NCBI GenBank assembly: GCA_037388505.1 | Contig: JARRKC010000004.1 | Location: 496,001-560,000 of the forward strand | Reading direction: 5' to 3' | DNA length: 64,000 nucleotides | Source: JARRKC01 sp037388505 | GTDB lineage: Bacteria > Acidobacteriota > UBA6911 > RPQK01 > JAPXNP01 | Shown here: piece by piece, positions 34,475 to 43,391 of the stretch | Position numbering within the stretch: position 1 is the first letter of the stretch | Layout of the letters: every line of letters begins with the position of its first letter | Notes under the pieces: model-generated | Seen by the model: the letters and a program-made list of their open reading frames with translations, nothing else | What the model was told of the DNA's origin: nothing | Databases searched by the model: none | Program-made: the position numbers and the translations under genes

Positions 34475-35014
34475 ATGAAGTATTCAATGAGCGCTTTGGT
34501 GGAAAACAAACCGGGAGTTCTGAACCGGGTGGTCAGCCTGTTCCGCCGACGGAACTTCAACATCGACAGCCTTACAGTCGGGAGAACGGAGAACGCGGAG
34601 CTTTCCCGCATGACCATCCTGATCGAAGGCACCGAGGCAGAGGCCCGGAAGGTGGAGATGTGTCTCTACAAGCTTCCCAACGTGGTTCACGTCGAGCACC
34701 TCCATGACAAGCCTACGGTGACCCGGGATCTGGCCCTGATCAAGGTTCGCGTCGATAGTCAGTCCCGTCCCGAAGTGATGCAACTCTGCAGCATCTTCAG
34801 GGCGCGGGTCGTCGACGTCGCCAAAAACTCGATCATCGTCGAGATCACCGGCGAGGAAGACAAAATCGAGAGCTTCCGCGACCTCCTCGGGAGCATCGGC
34901 ATCATCGAGATGGTCCGCACGGGGATCGTGGCCATGGGTCGTGGAGAACAGGCCGCCATTCCCACGAACGGCTACCGGCGAACCGCCTCGAAGGGCAGCC
35001 GCAGCGTGCTCTGA
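34475..35014 (+). CDS. ilvN: Acetolactate synthase, small regulatory subunit
   Basis: 179 residues. An N-terminal ACT domain (LVENKPGVLNRVVSLFRRRNFNIDSL) binds valine for feedback inhibition, and the C-terminal part (ALIKVRVDSQSRPEVMQLCSIFRARVVDV) is the ALS_ss_C domain. Length and motifs match the IlvH/IlvN family of about 160-180 residues. AGGAG lies 8 nt before ATG 34475. Last gene of the ilvD-ilvB-ilvN operon; ilvC and leu genes are not in the window downstream. Confidence 0.95.
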   Translation: MKYSMSALVENKPGVLNRVVSLFRRRNFNIDSLTVGRTENAELSRMTILIEGTEAEARKVEMCLYKLPNVVHVEHLHDKPTVTRDLALIKVRVDSQSRPEVMQLCSIFRARVVDVAKNSIIVEITGEEDKIESFRDLLGSIGIIEMVRTGIVAMGRGEQAAIPTNGYRRTASKGSRSVL

Positions 35015-35092
35015 TTCACCAGCACGTCGTGTCTCGTTGTGCCCGTCGTGGTCAAGGTCCGACGTCGTGACTTCTCGCCATACGGGTGCGCG

Positions 35093-35098
35093 TATACT
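35093..35098 (+). promoter_or_regulatory. -10 element (TATACT) of the DUF763 gene
   Basis: TATACT ends 8 nt before ATG 35107. No Shine-Dalgarno lies between, so the mRNA is predicted to be leaderless or nearly so. The -35 region is weak. Confidence 0.45.
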
Positions 35099-35106
35099 GG
35101 CTCCCC

Positions 35107-36309
35107 ATGTCCGTTCGCACGGGAAGCGCCGATCTGCCGCTGCACGGCGGCCGGGTTCCAGCCTGGCTGGCCACCCGGATGTCGTCCATGGCCCGAGTTC
35201 TCACTGAAGCCATCGTTCATCACTACGGGCGCGAGGAGTGGCTCGCCCGCATGGCCAACCCGTTCTGGTTCCAGTCCTTTGGGGCGATCATGGGGATGGA
35301 CTGGCATTCCTCCGGAATTACGACCAGCGTCATCGGCGCCCTCAAGCGAGGTCTTGCTCCCATCGAATGGGAACTGGGCCTGCACGTCTGCGGGGGCCGC
35401 GGCCGGCACTCGCGGAAGACGCCTGAGGAGTTGGTGTCCATCGGTAACCGGCTGGGCATCGACGGCCGCCAGCTTGCCGCCACCAGCAGGCTCGTCGCCA
35501 AGATCGACAGCGCCGCAGTCCAGGACGGCTTCCAGCTCTATCTGCATGGCTTCGTGGTGAGCGACAGCGGGGACTGGATCGTCGTCCAACAGGGCATGAA
35601 TCCTCAACGCCGCGAGGCCAGGCGCTACCACTGGCAGAGCAACAGGATCCGCAGTTTCGTCGAAGAGCCTCATAGCGCCGTGGAAGGACCAAATCAGGGT
35701 GTCATTCTGAATATGACCGACCGTCGGGCCCGCCAGGCCAGAGCGCTCCAGGTCGAGCTCGCCGCCACGCCCGACGTGGTTGCTCAGACCCTCGAGATGC
35801 CACGTCACCACGATATCCGTGGAGCCGACGTCAATCTTCGACGTCTGCGTTCGGCGCTCCTTGCGGCCGCCAACCGAGGCCCCCGGGACTTCGAGGACCT
35901 CCTCATGACTCCTGGCCTGGGAGCTCGCACGGTGGAGGCGCTCGCCCTCGTGGCTGAAGTCCTCCATGGGGCCCCCAGCAGGTTTCAGGACCCCGCCCGG
36001 TTTTCCTTTGCTCACGGCGGCAAGGACGGCCATCCTTTTCCGGTGCCCGTCGACGTCTACGACGAAACCCTCCGGGTCCTCCGCCAAGCCGTCGACAAAG
36101 CGCGCCTGGGGAATGAGGAACGGCTCAGTGCGATTCGTCGGCTCGACCGCGAATCCCGCCGACTCGAGACCTGGGCTGCCACGGGACCGCAGTTCGAAGA
36201 ACTGGTCGAGGAGCGCCGCCGGCAAAGCGCCGCGCTGCGAGGGAGAACCGTGTTCGACGGGAGGAACGGAAAGACAAAAGGCCGGCAGCTTTCCCTCTTT
36301 CCGAAATAA
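35107..36309 (+). CDS. DUF763 protein with HhH motif and C-terminal sliding-clamp-like peptide
   Basis: 400 residues from ATG 35107. The N-terminal two thirds match DUF763 (TGSADLPLHGGRVPAWL, MDWHSSGITTSVIGALK, HVCGGRGRHSRKTPEEL, DWIVVQQGMN). LMTPGLGARTVEALALVAE near residue 275 has a helix-hairpin-helix pattern used for DNA contact. The protein ends GRQLSLFPK, and QLSLF equals the consensus of bacterial beta-clamp binding peptides. DUF763 has no established function as far as I know; these features point to DNA processing at or behind the replication fork. It is apparently monocistronic. Confidence 0.8.
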   Translation: MSVRTGSADLPLHGGRVPAWLATRMSSMARVLTEAIVHHYGREEWLARMANPFWFQSFGAIMGMDWHSSGITTSVIGALKRGLAPIEWELGLHVCGGRGRHSRKTPEELVSIGNRLGIDGRQLAATSRLVAKIDSAAVQDGFQLYLHGFVVSDSGDWIVVQQGMNPQRREARRYHWQSNRIRSFVEEPHSAVEGPNQGVILNMTDRRARQARALQVELAATPDVVAQTLEMPRHHDIRGADVNLRRLRSALLAAANRGPRDFEDLLMTPGLGARTVEALALVAEVLHGAPSRFQDPARFSFAHGGKDGHPFPVPVDVYDETLRVLRQAVDKARLGNEERLSAIRRLDRESRRLETWAATGPQFEELVEERRRQSAALRGRTVFDGRNGKTKGRQLSLFPK

Positions 36310-36407
36310 GGTGAAGATAGGACCGATAGGACGAATCCGGCAATCCACGTTGACTGCGGCGTAAAGACGGAGTCCGTGTCATACTGGTGTACTGCGGAAC
36401 CGCGATC

Positions 36408-37436
36408 ATGAAAGATACTCGATTCTCCAAGATCTTGACGGAGGGAACGCGGGGGACGGAAGGGGCAGGTGCCACGGGGCCGGCCGCGTCGTCGCAGGGC
36501 GAGTCATCGCCGAACGGTGACGCCGGCGGAAAACCTTCTCTGGGATCCGAACCGGCACACGCTTCGCTCTACGATGACACGCTCCGAAGAAAGGCGGACT
36601 CGTCCTGGCGCACGGTTCTCACCATCGTTTTCGTTTTGCTCTTTGCGGGAGGCCTGATCGCCTTTTTCGCGGGCCGTTCATCGGATACGAAGCCCTTGAT
36701 CCGCCTCCGGGACGTTCCGGCGGAAGAGGCCGCTCAGCCTGCGGAAGCCTCCGGCCAGACACCGGCCGCAACCGAGCCGACCGCACCTCCTGCGGCTGCG
36801 GTCCCCAGACCCACGGACGTCGATCCCTCGCCTTCCGCGAAATCGGCCACGGACGTCCACCAGATCGCAGCTCGCGGAGCGGCTGCCGACGCGGGTTCGC
36901 AGACATCTTCGTCATCCACGAGCGCCGATCCGCCGGCAGCTTCCAGCCAGCACCGAACGACGACGCAGAAAGAGCCGGCCGAGTCTACGCGTCCGAAAGT
37001 AGCCGAACACTCTTCCCCACGGGCGGCAATCAAGGAACAACCCAAGCCCGCCCCGACGGCCCCCGAAGTGCCAAAACCGACCCAGCCTGAGGAAGCCGCT
37101 TCATCATCGGAAAGCTCTTCTGCTGTGGCCGCAGCCGAGACGGATGGCGGCGGAGAGTCGACCGCCCAGTCCACTCTCCGAGGATCGGAGGACTATCAGC
37201 AGCTGCTGCAGCATTCGAGCGTGGCGGCGAAGCTGGTGGCGGGAGGGATTTCGACGCTCTCGTTTGAGAGCTGGCGGGTCGTCCAGCAGACCGACTCGGA
37301 GACCTGGATCGATTTGATCGGTCGCTGGAACAGCTCGGGAGATGAAGTCCACTTCATCTGGTCGGTCAACCGAAGCTCGGGCGCCGTTCGTCCCTTGAGC
37401 GAGGCGGCTCGTAACCTCGAGCACACCGACTCCTGA
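36408..37436 (+). CDS. Single-pass membrane protein with low-complexity linker
   Basis: 342 residues from ATG 36408. Residues about 65-90 (VLTIVFVLLFAGGLIAFFAG) form one transmembrane helix after a 65-residue cytosolic part rich in Gly, Ser and Glu. A long Ala/Pro/Ser/Thr/Glu-rich linker runs to about residue 260, then a compact domain (SVAAKLVAGGISTLSFESWRVV; TWIDLIGRWNSSGDEVHFIW) ends the protein. The C-terminal domain looks exported. I do not recognise the family. It may share a transcript with the DUF763 gene 98 bp upstream. Confidence 0.6.
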   Translation: MKDTRFSKILTEGTRGTEGAGATGPAASSQGESSPNGDAGGKPSLGSEPAHASLYDDTLRRKADSSWRTVLTIVFVLLFAGGLIAFFAGRSSDTKPLIRLRDVPAEEAAQPAEASGQTPAATEPTAPPAAAVPRPTDVDPSPSAKSATDVHQIAARGAAADAGSQTSSSSTSADPPAASSQHRTTTQKEPAESTRPKVAEHSSPRAAIKEQPKPAPTAPEVPKPTQPEEAASSSESSSAVAAAETDGGGESTAQSTLRGSEDYQQLLQHSSVAAKLVAGGISTLSFESWRVVQQTDSETWIDLIGRWNSSGDEVHFIWSVNRSSGAVRPLSEAARNLEHTDS

Positions 37437-37477
37437 TCCGCCCCGACCGCTGCCAGCGGGCGTTTCTCATCAGCGGG

Positions 37478-39448
37478 CTAATGGCTGGCGAGATTCCGCA
37501 TCCAGGCCGCAGCGAAGTGAATCGAGACACGCGAATCCAGCAGGAATCGACGCGTCAAGGCAGTCAACGAGACTCTTCCGAACCTCCCGCGCTGCAGCTC
37601 GGCCAAAGTCCGTCTCCAGAACTCGAGCACGTCCCGAGTGCTGTAGAACCCCTCGAAGAGTGAAAACGGATTCCACTTGCGCAGGAAGAGCCGGAATCGG
37701 GATGGGACTCTGAGATTGGGCAGGTGCTCGCAAGCCCTCGAATATGCGGCCTGAACCTCCCGCAATCCAACTCGCAGTGACGTTCCATCACTGAGCTGGC
37801 GCAGCTCTTCGAGGACCCTCTGTTCGGTCTGGGATTTCTCACGCGTTTCCAGCCACAGGAGCTGCATCTCCAACAGCAGCTGAAGGGTCGCGAAAGTCAG
37901 CTCCTTGAATTCTCTGAAACGCTTCATGAGATAAGCGGTTCGCGAAAGCGGCTGGATGCCGGGCCGGAGATTCTTCCTGCCCTTCAACCGGACCAATCCG
38001 GTCATCATGGGATGGCTCTTCTCAATGACGGCCGCGCTCTTGTACCAGAGAAAATTCCGAAAGAGATTCCAGTAGGTCCGCTTCGGCGCCCGCTTAAGGA
38101 TCCGCTTCATATTCGTGAAGCCGTAGAACGTCTCCCACGCCTCCTGGTAGCTGTCCTGCAACTGTTGGGGGGTCTCGAAATTCGGAAACTCCATGGCAAC
38201 GTGCTGCGAGTCATAGACGTTATAGTCAGGGTCCATGTAGGCCCCTTGGTGGTAGAGCTCGTAATGATCTCGCGAACCCGGAAGAGGAGTCATGATGAAG
38301 AAGGAGGCCATCTCGACCTGCACATCATTCATCAGTCGGTCCAGGTCACGCCGAATCGACTCAGGCGTGTCGAACGGAAAGCCGAAAATGTAACCCACGT
38401 GAGTGGCGATTCCGGCGTCCCGATAAGTCTGGATCAGGTCTCGATAATTTTCGAAGTGGTTCTGCCGCTTTCCCGCGGCTTTGAGGTTCTGATCGTTGAC
38501 GCTCTCCATGCCGATGAACACGTTACTGCAGCCGGCTCGCTTTGCCTTCTCAACAAAACCCGTGATCCGGTAGGAAAGCACATCGACCTGCATCATGAAC
38601 TCAATCGGAAGCTTCTCGACTTCTCGCAAAGCGATCATCTCATCGAGAATGTCTTCCCAGTGCATATTCCGGGCGAAGTTGTCATCCGTGAAGAAATAGA
38701 AGTAAATCCCGTGCTCCTTATAGTTTTCGCGGATGGCGTCGGCGATGCCCGAGGGCGAGCGAAACCGCATCTTGCGCCCCTGTACGTTGATGATCGTGCA
38801 GAAGCTGCAATTGAAAGGGCAGCCCCGGCCGCAATCGATCGTCCCGCTCTTCCTGGAGACGAACTTCCTGAGCACTCTCTTTTCGACACTCGGAATCGGG
38901 GCCTCATGCAGATCGGGTTTGCAGGAGGTGAAGTCATAGAGTGGCTGCAAACGCCCCTGGATTGCATCTTCCAGGAGGTCGTTCCAGCTCTCCTCCACCT
39001 CACCTTTGACGACGGTGACACCCAGATCGAGCAATTCCTGGATGTCCGCCGGCACCTCCGGGATCATACTGAGATAACCGCTGACATGAAATCCTCCGAG
39101 CAAAACCGTCAGTCCGGCCTCACGGAAGACCTTCGCCAAGTCTGATGCTCGTGGAAACTGGTGCGTCTGTACGCCGACCAGACAGACGATGGTCTTCGAG
39201 CCCCCCGTCTGTGAACGGCAGATCTTGCGGCAATTCACCTTACTGACAGTCTCATCGAGCAACTCGATTCGAAACTCGGTGTCGGCGAATCGCTCGCTCT
39301 TGGCCGCATGCCGGGTCAGTGAGGCGAGGCAAAAAAGCGTGTTCGAAGGGAGGACCCCTCTAAAGTGGCGAACGACGTAACCTTCGTCATCATAACGGGA
39401 CGGCTTGATGAGGTAGAGGTTGACTTGTCGGCTTGCTCTTCTTTTCAT
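37478..39448 (-). CDS. B12-binding-domain radical SAM enzyme
   Basis: 656 residues from ATG 39448, preceded by AGGA; the frame is open further upstream but that part is atypical. N-terminal B12-type Rossmann region (VGVQTHQFPRASDLAKVF, LLGGFHVSGYL), then the radical SAM cluster CPFNCSFC near residue 215 inside DCGRGCPFNCSFCTI, FFTDDNFARN, VFIGMESVND and HVGYIFGFPFDTPESI. The last 200 residues are helical with no known domain. Such enzymes methylate or rearrange unactivated carbons. The neighbour at 39739 is a MurF-like ligase on the same strand. Confidence 0.88.
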   Translation of the reverse strand: MKRRASRQVNLYLIKPSRYDDEGYVVRHFRGVLPSNTLFCLASLTRHAAKSERFADTEFRIELLDETVSKVNCRKICRSQTGGSKTIVCLVGVQTHQFPRASDLAKVFREAGLTVLLGGFHVSGYLSMIPEVPADIQELLDLGVTVVKGEVEESWNDLLEDAIQGRLQPLYDFTSCKPDLHEAPIPSVEKRVLRKFVSRKSGTIDCGRGCPFNCSFCTIINVQGRKMRFRSPSGIADAIRENYKEHGIYFYFFTDDNFARNMHWEDILDEMIALREVEKLPIEFMMQVDVLSYRITGFVEKAKRAGCSNVFIGMESVNDQNLKAAGKRQNHFENYRDLIQTYRDAGIATHVGYIFGFPFDTPESIRRDLDRLMNDVQVEMASFFIMTPLPGSRDHYELYHQGAYMDPDYNVYDSQHVAMEFPNFETPQQLQDSYQEAWETFYGFTNMKRILKRAPKRTYWNLFRNFLWYKSAAVIEKSHPMMTGLVRLKGRKNLRPGIQPLSRTAYLMKRFREFKELTFATLQLLLEMQLLWLETREKSQTEQRVLEELRQLSDGTSLRVGLREVQAAYSRACEHLPNLRVPSRFRLFLRKWNPFSLFEGFYSTRDVLEFWRRTLAELQRGRFGRVSLTALTRRFLLDSRVSIHFAAAWMRNLASH

Positions 39449-39687
39449 TAATCCTAAATTCCCCCTAAAATCACCACCGACAGAGGAAGAAACCAGGCAG
39501 TAAGATCCTGAATCCAGGCCATCTGTGGTCGCCCAGCCAGCCCCGGGAAGGCCGAGGGGGCCAGCCTCCTTGCGGCTCTCGTCAGTCGTGGCCGCAACGC
39601 CTCTTAAGGTACCCGCGCGCCAAGGCTTCGTCAAGTTGTCCGTACAAATCTGTTCCGCAGGCAACCGGGCACCGGGAGGTTCCAGTG

Positions 39688-39736
39688 TCCCGAATCAGAA
39701 ATTGGCAACAGGTGTATGCCAATTTCTGATTCGGGA
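39688..39736. terminator. 20-bp perfect inverted repeat downstream of the MurF-like gene
   Basis: Arms 39688-39707 and 39717-39736 are exact reverse complements over 20 bases, separated by a 9-nt loop. It starts 2 nt after the stop of the MurF-like gene on the minus strand, so it probably ends that transcript or protects its 3' end. There is no long T run, so it is not a classical intrinsic terminator. Confidence 0.65.
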
Positions 39737-39738
39737 GA

Positions 39739-41019
39739 CTAGAGCGAACAGGACAGTTTGGGACATCGTTCGCAGCGAACCGAGAGTCTGCAAAACCGCA
39801 ACTTGCACTCGACGGTTCTGCCCATCAACGCCAACGCGATCCGGTCGAGTTTCTGCGTGTCCCGCCCCTTGAGGAGAACGACATCACCCGGCCTAAGCTT
39901 CTGTTTCAGTACGCGTATCGCCCGGTCGATTTCCGCACCCAAACCGATGAAACATTCCGGTTCTTTGACTTGGCGAGCCCCGCTCGCGTATCGGCGAAAA
40001 TCATGGGTCACGAGAGCGGCGAGATCGGCGACGCGGACGAGATGGCGACCGATCTCGCGGTAAGCGCGTCCCATCCCCATCGGCGGTTCCGAGATGTCTC
40101 CCAGAACCACGACGCGCCGGCGAGCAGGGATCTCCTGCAGCGCATCCAGTGCGGCGTGAATCGATTCCGGCGGGGACTTGAACTCGTCCCGAATCAGAAC
40201 CACACCTGAAGGTAACCGGATCGGCTGAAAACGACCCGGAAGAGCTTCGATGCCGGCGAGCCGCTCGACAAGCATTTCAACCGGGACTGCCGCCGCGTAT
40301 CTGGCTACGGCAAAAGCGGCCAGAAGGGAGCGTGCCTGCTGCCGCGACGGAAGCCGCGTCTCCACGCGATGGATGGACTCACCGGCAACGATCGAGAACG
40401 AGGCGTCCTCCGGCCCATGGCAGCGGAAGTCAATCGCACGGACATCGTTCTCCGCCCCGAAGCCGCACGTAATCACCCTGGCCTTCGTGCGCTGCCTCAT
40501 CCAAAGCACGTTGGGATCGTCGCCGTTGAGAATGGCCAATCCTTGGGTGTCGAGCACGGAGAGTATTCTGGACTTCTCATAACGGGTCACACCGAGGCTG
40601 AACATTGACCGGTTGTGCTCGCATCCCACGCCGGTGACCACCGCGATCCGCGGACGAACCATGTGAGCCAGGCGTTCCATCTGCCCGGGACCATCGATCC
40701 CGACTTCGAGAACCGCAAAGGGGGCTCCGGGCGGGACCCTCAGAAGCGCATCGGCAATGAAGCTCCGCGCATTTCCGATGGCCTTCGAACAACATTCCGG
40801 ACCCAGTGCGGCAGCGACCGCTCGTGTGGTCGTCGACTTTCCAAAAGAGCCAACGACGGCGATGACCCCGGTCGGCTTCAGCAGGGTCCGGCGGTACAGC
40901 CAGGCGACTCTCCGAATCACCGGCCAGGAAGCTCGATGGACTCGGACCTTCAGCTGCCTCCGTCCGAACCTGCTGCCCAGCATCATCGGAATCTTGATGG
41001 GCAATGAGGGGCCTCTCAC
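39739..41019 (-). CDS. MurF-like Mur ligase with cysteine-rich tail
   Basis: 426 residues from GTG 41019. Mur ligase central domain: AVVGSFGKSTTTRAV (ATP loop), LEVGIDGPGQMERLAHMVRP, and VTGVGCEHNRSMF. The C-terminal domain has LGDISEPPMGMGRAYREIG. It lacks the normal N-terminal UDP-binding domain of MurF; instead about 45 basic residues precede the P-loop. The last 21 residues hold five cysteines in spacing C-x4-C-x5-C-x2-C-x4-C, which could bind zinc or an Fe-S cluster. Substrate unknown; likely an amide-bond-forming ligase. A TAATCT box 6 nt before the GTG suggests a leaderless mRNA. Confidence 0.8.
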   Translation of the reverse strand: MRGPSLPIKIPMMLGSRFGRRQLKVRVHRASWPVIRRVAWLYRRTLLKPTGVIAVVGSFGKSTTTRAVAAALGPECCSKAIGNARSFIADALLRVPPGAPFAVLEVGIDGPGQMERLAHMVRPRIAVVTGVGCEHNRSMFSLGVTRYEKSRILSVLDTQGLAILNGDDPNVLWMRQRTKARVITCGFGAENDVRAIDFRCHGPEDASFSIVAGESIHRVETRLPSRQQARSLLAAFAVARYAAAVPVEMLVERLAGIEALPGRFQPIRLPSGVVLIRDEFKSPPESIHAALDALQEIPARRRVVVLGDISEPPMGMGRAYREIGRHLVRVADLAALVTHDFRRYASGARQVKEPECFIGLGAEIDRAIRVLKQKLRPGDVVLLKGRDTQKLDRIALALMGRTVECKLRFCRLSVRCERCPKLSCSL

Positions 41020-41165
41020 GGTCTCAGATTAAGGCATGCGCCCCCCTATCCGGCAAGGACATAGTTCACAAGATGGTTGGTCTTTACGGCATGGTGCGAC
41101 AGGCAAGAGAATAGGGGCCGAGCGCGAAACCTCTATTCGAGCGCTCAATGGATAGGCAGTACACC

Positions 41166-43064
41166 ATGTGTGGAATCGCCGGAATCTGGAATCGTGACGG
41201 CCGTCCGATCGCTGAGGAACGCCTGACGAACATGCGCCGCAGTCTCGAACACCGAGGACCGGATTCCAGCGGCGTGACGATCGATGGCAGCCTGGGCATG
41301 GCTCATTGTCGGCTCAGCATCCTGGACCTCTCCTCCCATGCCGATCAACCGCTGTCGAGCGACGATGGTGCGCTCACCCTCTCATTCAACGGAGAGATCC
41401 ACAACTTCGTAGAAATCCGGGCCGAGCTCGAGCAACTGGGCTGTCGCTTTCACTCGACCGGCGATAGCGAGGTGGTTCTTCAGGCCTATCAACAGTGGGG
41501 GTTCGACTGTTTTGCGCGATTCAACGGGATGTGGGCGCTCGCGATCTGGGATCGATGGCGGGGCCGTCTCGTACTCTCCCGCGATCGTTTCGGTCTCAAA
41601 CCGCTCTTCTATTCCGTCCGCGGCCCCCGCATCGTCTTCGCATCCGAGATCAAGGGTATTCTGGCCGCCTTTCCGGAGGAGGCAGCGATCGACGAATCCG
41701 AACTGGCCGCATACCTGCTGGGTGCAAATCCCGATGGAGGGTCGGCCACGTTCTACCGCAACATCCGAGCGCTCCCGCCGGCAACCATCTTGACCGTCAT
41801 CAAGGATGGAGTGGAAGTTCCCAGGACCTATTGGGATTTTGAGCCGGGTACCCTTCGGTCCTCAAGCGATCCAACGGAAGAATTCCGACAGTTGCTCGAG
41901 GATGCCGTGCGCATCCGTCTCCGGAGTGATACCCCGGTCGGGGCATGCGTGAGCGGAGGCCTGGACTCGAGCTCCATCGCGATGCTGGCCAAGGAACTGA
42001 CAAATCAACCGATCCATTGCTTTTCCCTTCGCTTCGAACAGCATCCGCGAGTCGATGAAAGCGCCTTTGCAGCCACGGTTCTCGGTACTTCGGAGCGTTT
42101 CATCGTGCACTGGGTCCAACCCCACACCGTTGGTTTGATCGGGACGATGGATCAGATCGTTCGAGCCAATGACGGGCCTTCTCCGATCCGCGGAAGACTC
42201 GGGATGTGGGAAATCTTCCGCGAAGCCCACCGACAGGTGAAGGTCGTCCTGATTGGGGAGGGTGGTGATGAACTGCTCGCCGGCTACCGGCGCTTTTGCG
42301 TGCCCTATGTCATCGATCTGTTTCGCCTCGGCTCCGGAAACGGCGGGCGACTCACCTCCTGCGCCGCTCAGCTTTTGGCCCTGACGCTCCGGACGTGGTC
42401 GATTCGTTCCGGCACGCTCCTCGAGTGCACGCGCCCGTTCCTGAGGCAGCGCCGGCTCTACAGTCGCGCCGATTGGGCTGCTCTGGGAAGAGACTTCGTC
42501 AACGCCGCTGACTCGCCCGCACCCACCAGGTTTTTTCATGCTTTCCTGCGCCGGGACGTGCCGCATCCATTCAAAGGGGCTCTGAACAATGCGCTCTGGC
42601 AAGAGTTTCGCTACTGCGGAATCCCCGAACTGGTACGGGCTGAAGACGCTCTCTCCATGGCCTTTTCGCTCGAGACCCGGGCTCCGTTTCTCGATCATCG
42701 CCTCGTGGAGTTCTGCTTCCGACTCCCCCACTTCGAGAAGATCGCGGACGGCTGGACGAAAAGTCTGCTCCGGAGGGCCATGCAGGGATACCTTCCCGAA
42801 AAGGTTCGCCTGCGACGCGACAAGGTCGGCATGCCAACACCGTACCTGAGCTGCTTCCGGGAACCGGCGACCCTGCGTGAAATGCGCGAACTGCTGTTGG
42901 ACGGCAGGGCGGTCAAACAGGGTATTCTCAATCGCAGCGTCTTGGAACGGTACCTCGATGGCTTCCAGAGAGGAGCGTTCGTCGCCAGACTGCACATTCC
43001 GGCCCTCTGGCGCTACATCTGCACCGAGATTTGGCTTGGTCAGCTTGCTGAATGCGGGAGCTAG
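41166..43064 (+). CDS. Asparagine-synthase-type glutamine amidotransferase
   Basis: 632 residues. The start is ATG 41166 because the N-terminal nucleophile must be Cys2 of the processed MCGIAG. Glutaminase features: EHRGPDSSG, HCRLSILDL, SFNGEIHNF and TGDSEVVL. Synthetase domain has the PP-loop VSGGLDSSSIAM and GEGGDELLAGY, and ends AFSLETRAPFLDHRLVEF. It adenylates a carboxylate and transfers ammonia. This type is common both for asparagine synthesis and in cell-envelope or secondary-metabolite loci. It diverges from the MurF-like and radical SAM genes. Confidence 0.88.
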   Translation: MCGIAGIWNRDGRPIAEERLTNMRRSLEHRGPDSSGVTIDGSLGMAHCRLSILDLSSHADQPLSSDDGALTLSFNGEIHNFVEIRAELEQLGCRFHSTGDSEVVLQAYQQWGFDCFARFNGMWALAIWDRWRGRLVLSRDRFGLKPLFYSVRGPRIVFASEIKGILAAFPEEAAIDESELAAYLLGANPDGGSATFYRNIRALPPATILTVIKDGVEVPRTYWDFEPGTLRSSSDPTEEFRQLLEDAVRIRLRSDTPVGACVSGGLDSSSIAMLAKELTNQPIHCFSLRFEQHPRVDESAFAATVLGTSERFIVHWVQPHTVGLIGTMDQIVRANDGPSPIRGRLGMWEIFREAHRQVKVVLIGEGGDELLAGYRRFCVPYVIDLFRLGSGNGGRLTSCAAQLLALTLRTWSIRSGTLLECTRPFLRQRRLYSRADWAALGRDFVNAADSPAPTRFFHAFLRRDVPHPFKGALNNALWQEFRYCGIPELVRAEDALSMAFSLETRAPFLDHRLVEFCFRLPHFEKIADGWTKSLLRRAMQGYLPEKVRLRRDKVGMPTPYLSCFREPATLREMRELLLDGRAVKQGILNRSVLERYLDGFQRGAFVARLHIPALWRYICTEIWLGQLAECGS

Positions 43065-43114
43065 AAGCTGGAAGTCTGAGGCTCTCGGAACTCGGAACGC
43101 GGATCGCGGAACTT
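43056..43114 (+). repeat. Heptanucleotide array, GGAAGCT/GGAACTC type
   Basis: Units GGGAGCT, AGAAGCT, then GGCTCTC, GGAACTC, GGAACGC, GGATCGC and GGAACTT run with period seven. The first unit overlaps the last codons of the asparagine-synthase-type gene. The rest of the gap to 43391 shows no gene. Confidence 0.65.
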
Positions 43115-43391
43115 GACCCCCCTTCGGTCGACCAAATCGTGAAGAGCAGATCCCAAATCTCAACTCCCTCTACTTGTTAATATGGAACTCGATTTCACTC
43201 TCTGAGACAATACCGGGTAACGAACTTACCGGAAGGGACCCGAGTCGGGCCATTTCGAAGCGGAATACCCCGGACCGGCATCTGTCCTGTCCCGATTCGT
43301 GAGGCATCGAATTTCGTCGACGGCCACCGATCGGCAGTACCGCGGGATTGGCACATGCCCGGCTTCGTCCCTGGAAAGAGGAGAGCGAATC

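Noticed and set aside
39449..39664. Upstream extension of the radical SAM gene to 39664
   Set aside because: The extra 72 residues are low-complexity and unlike the family; ATG 39448 has a ribosome site and begins the conserved part.
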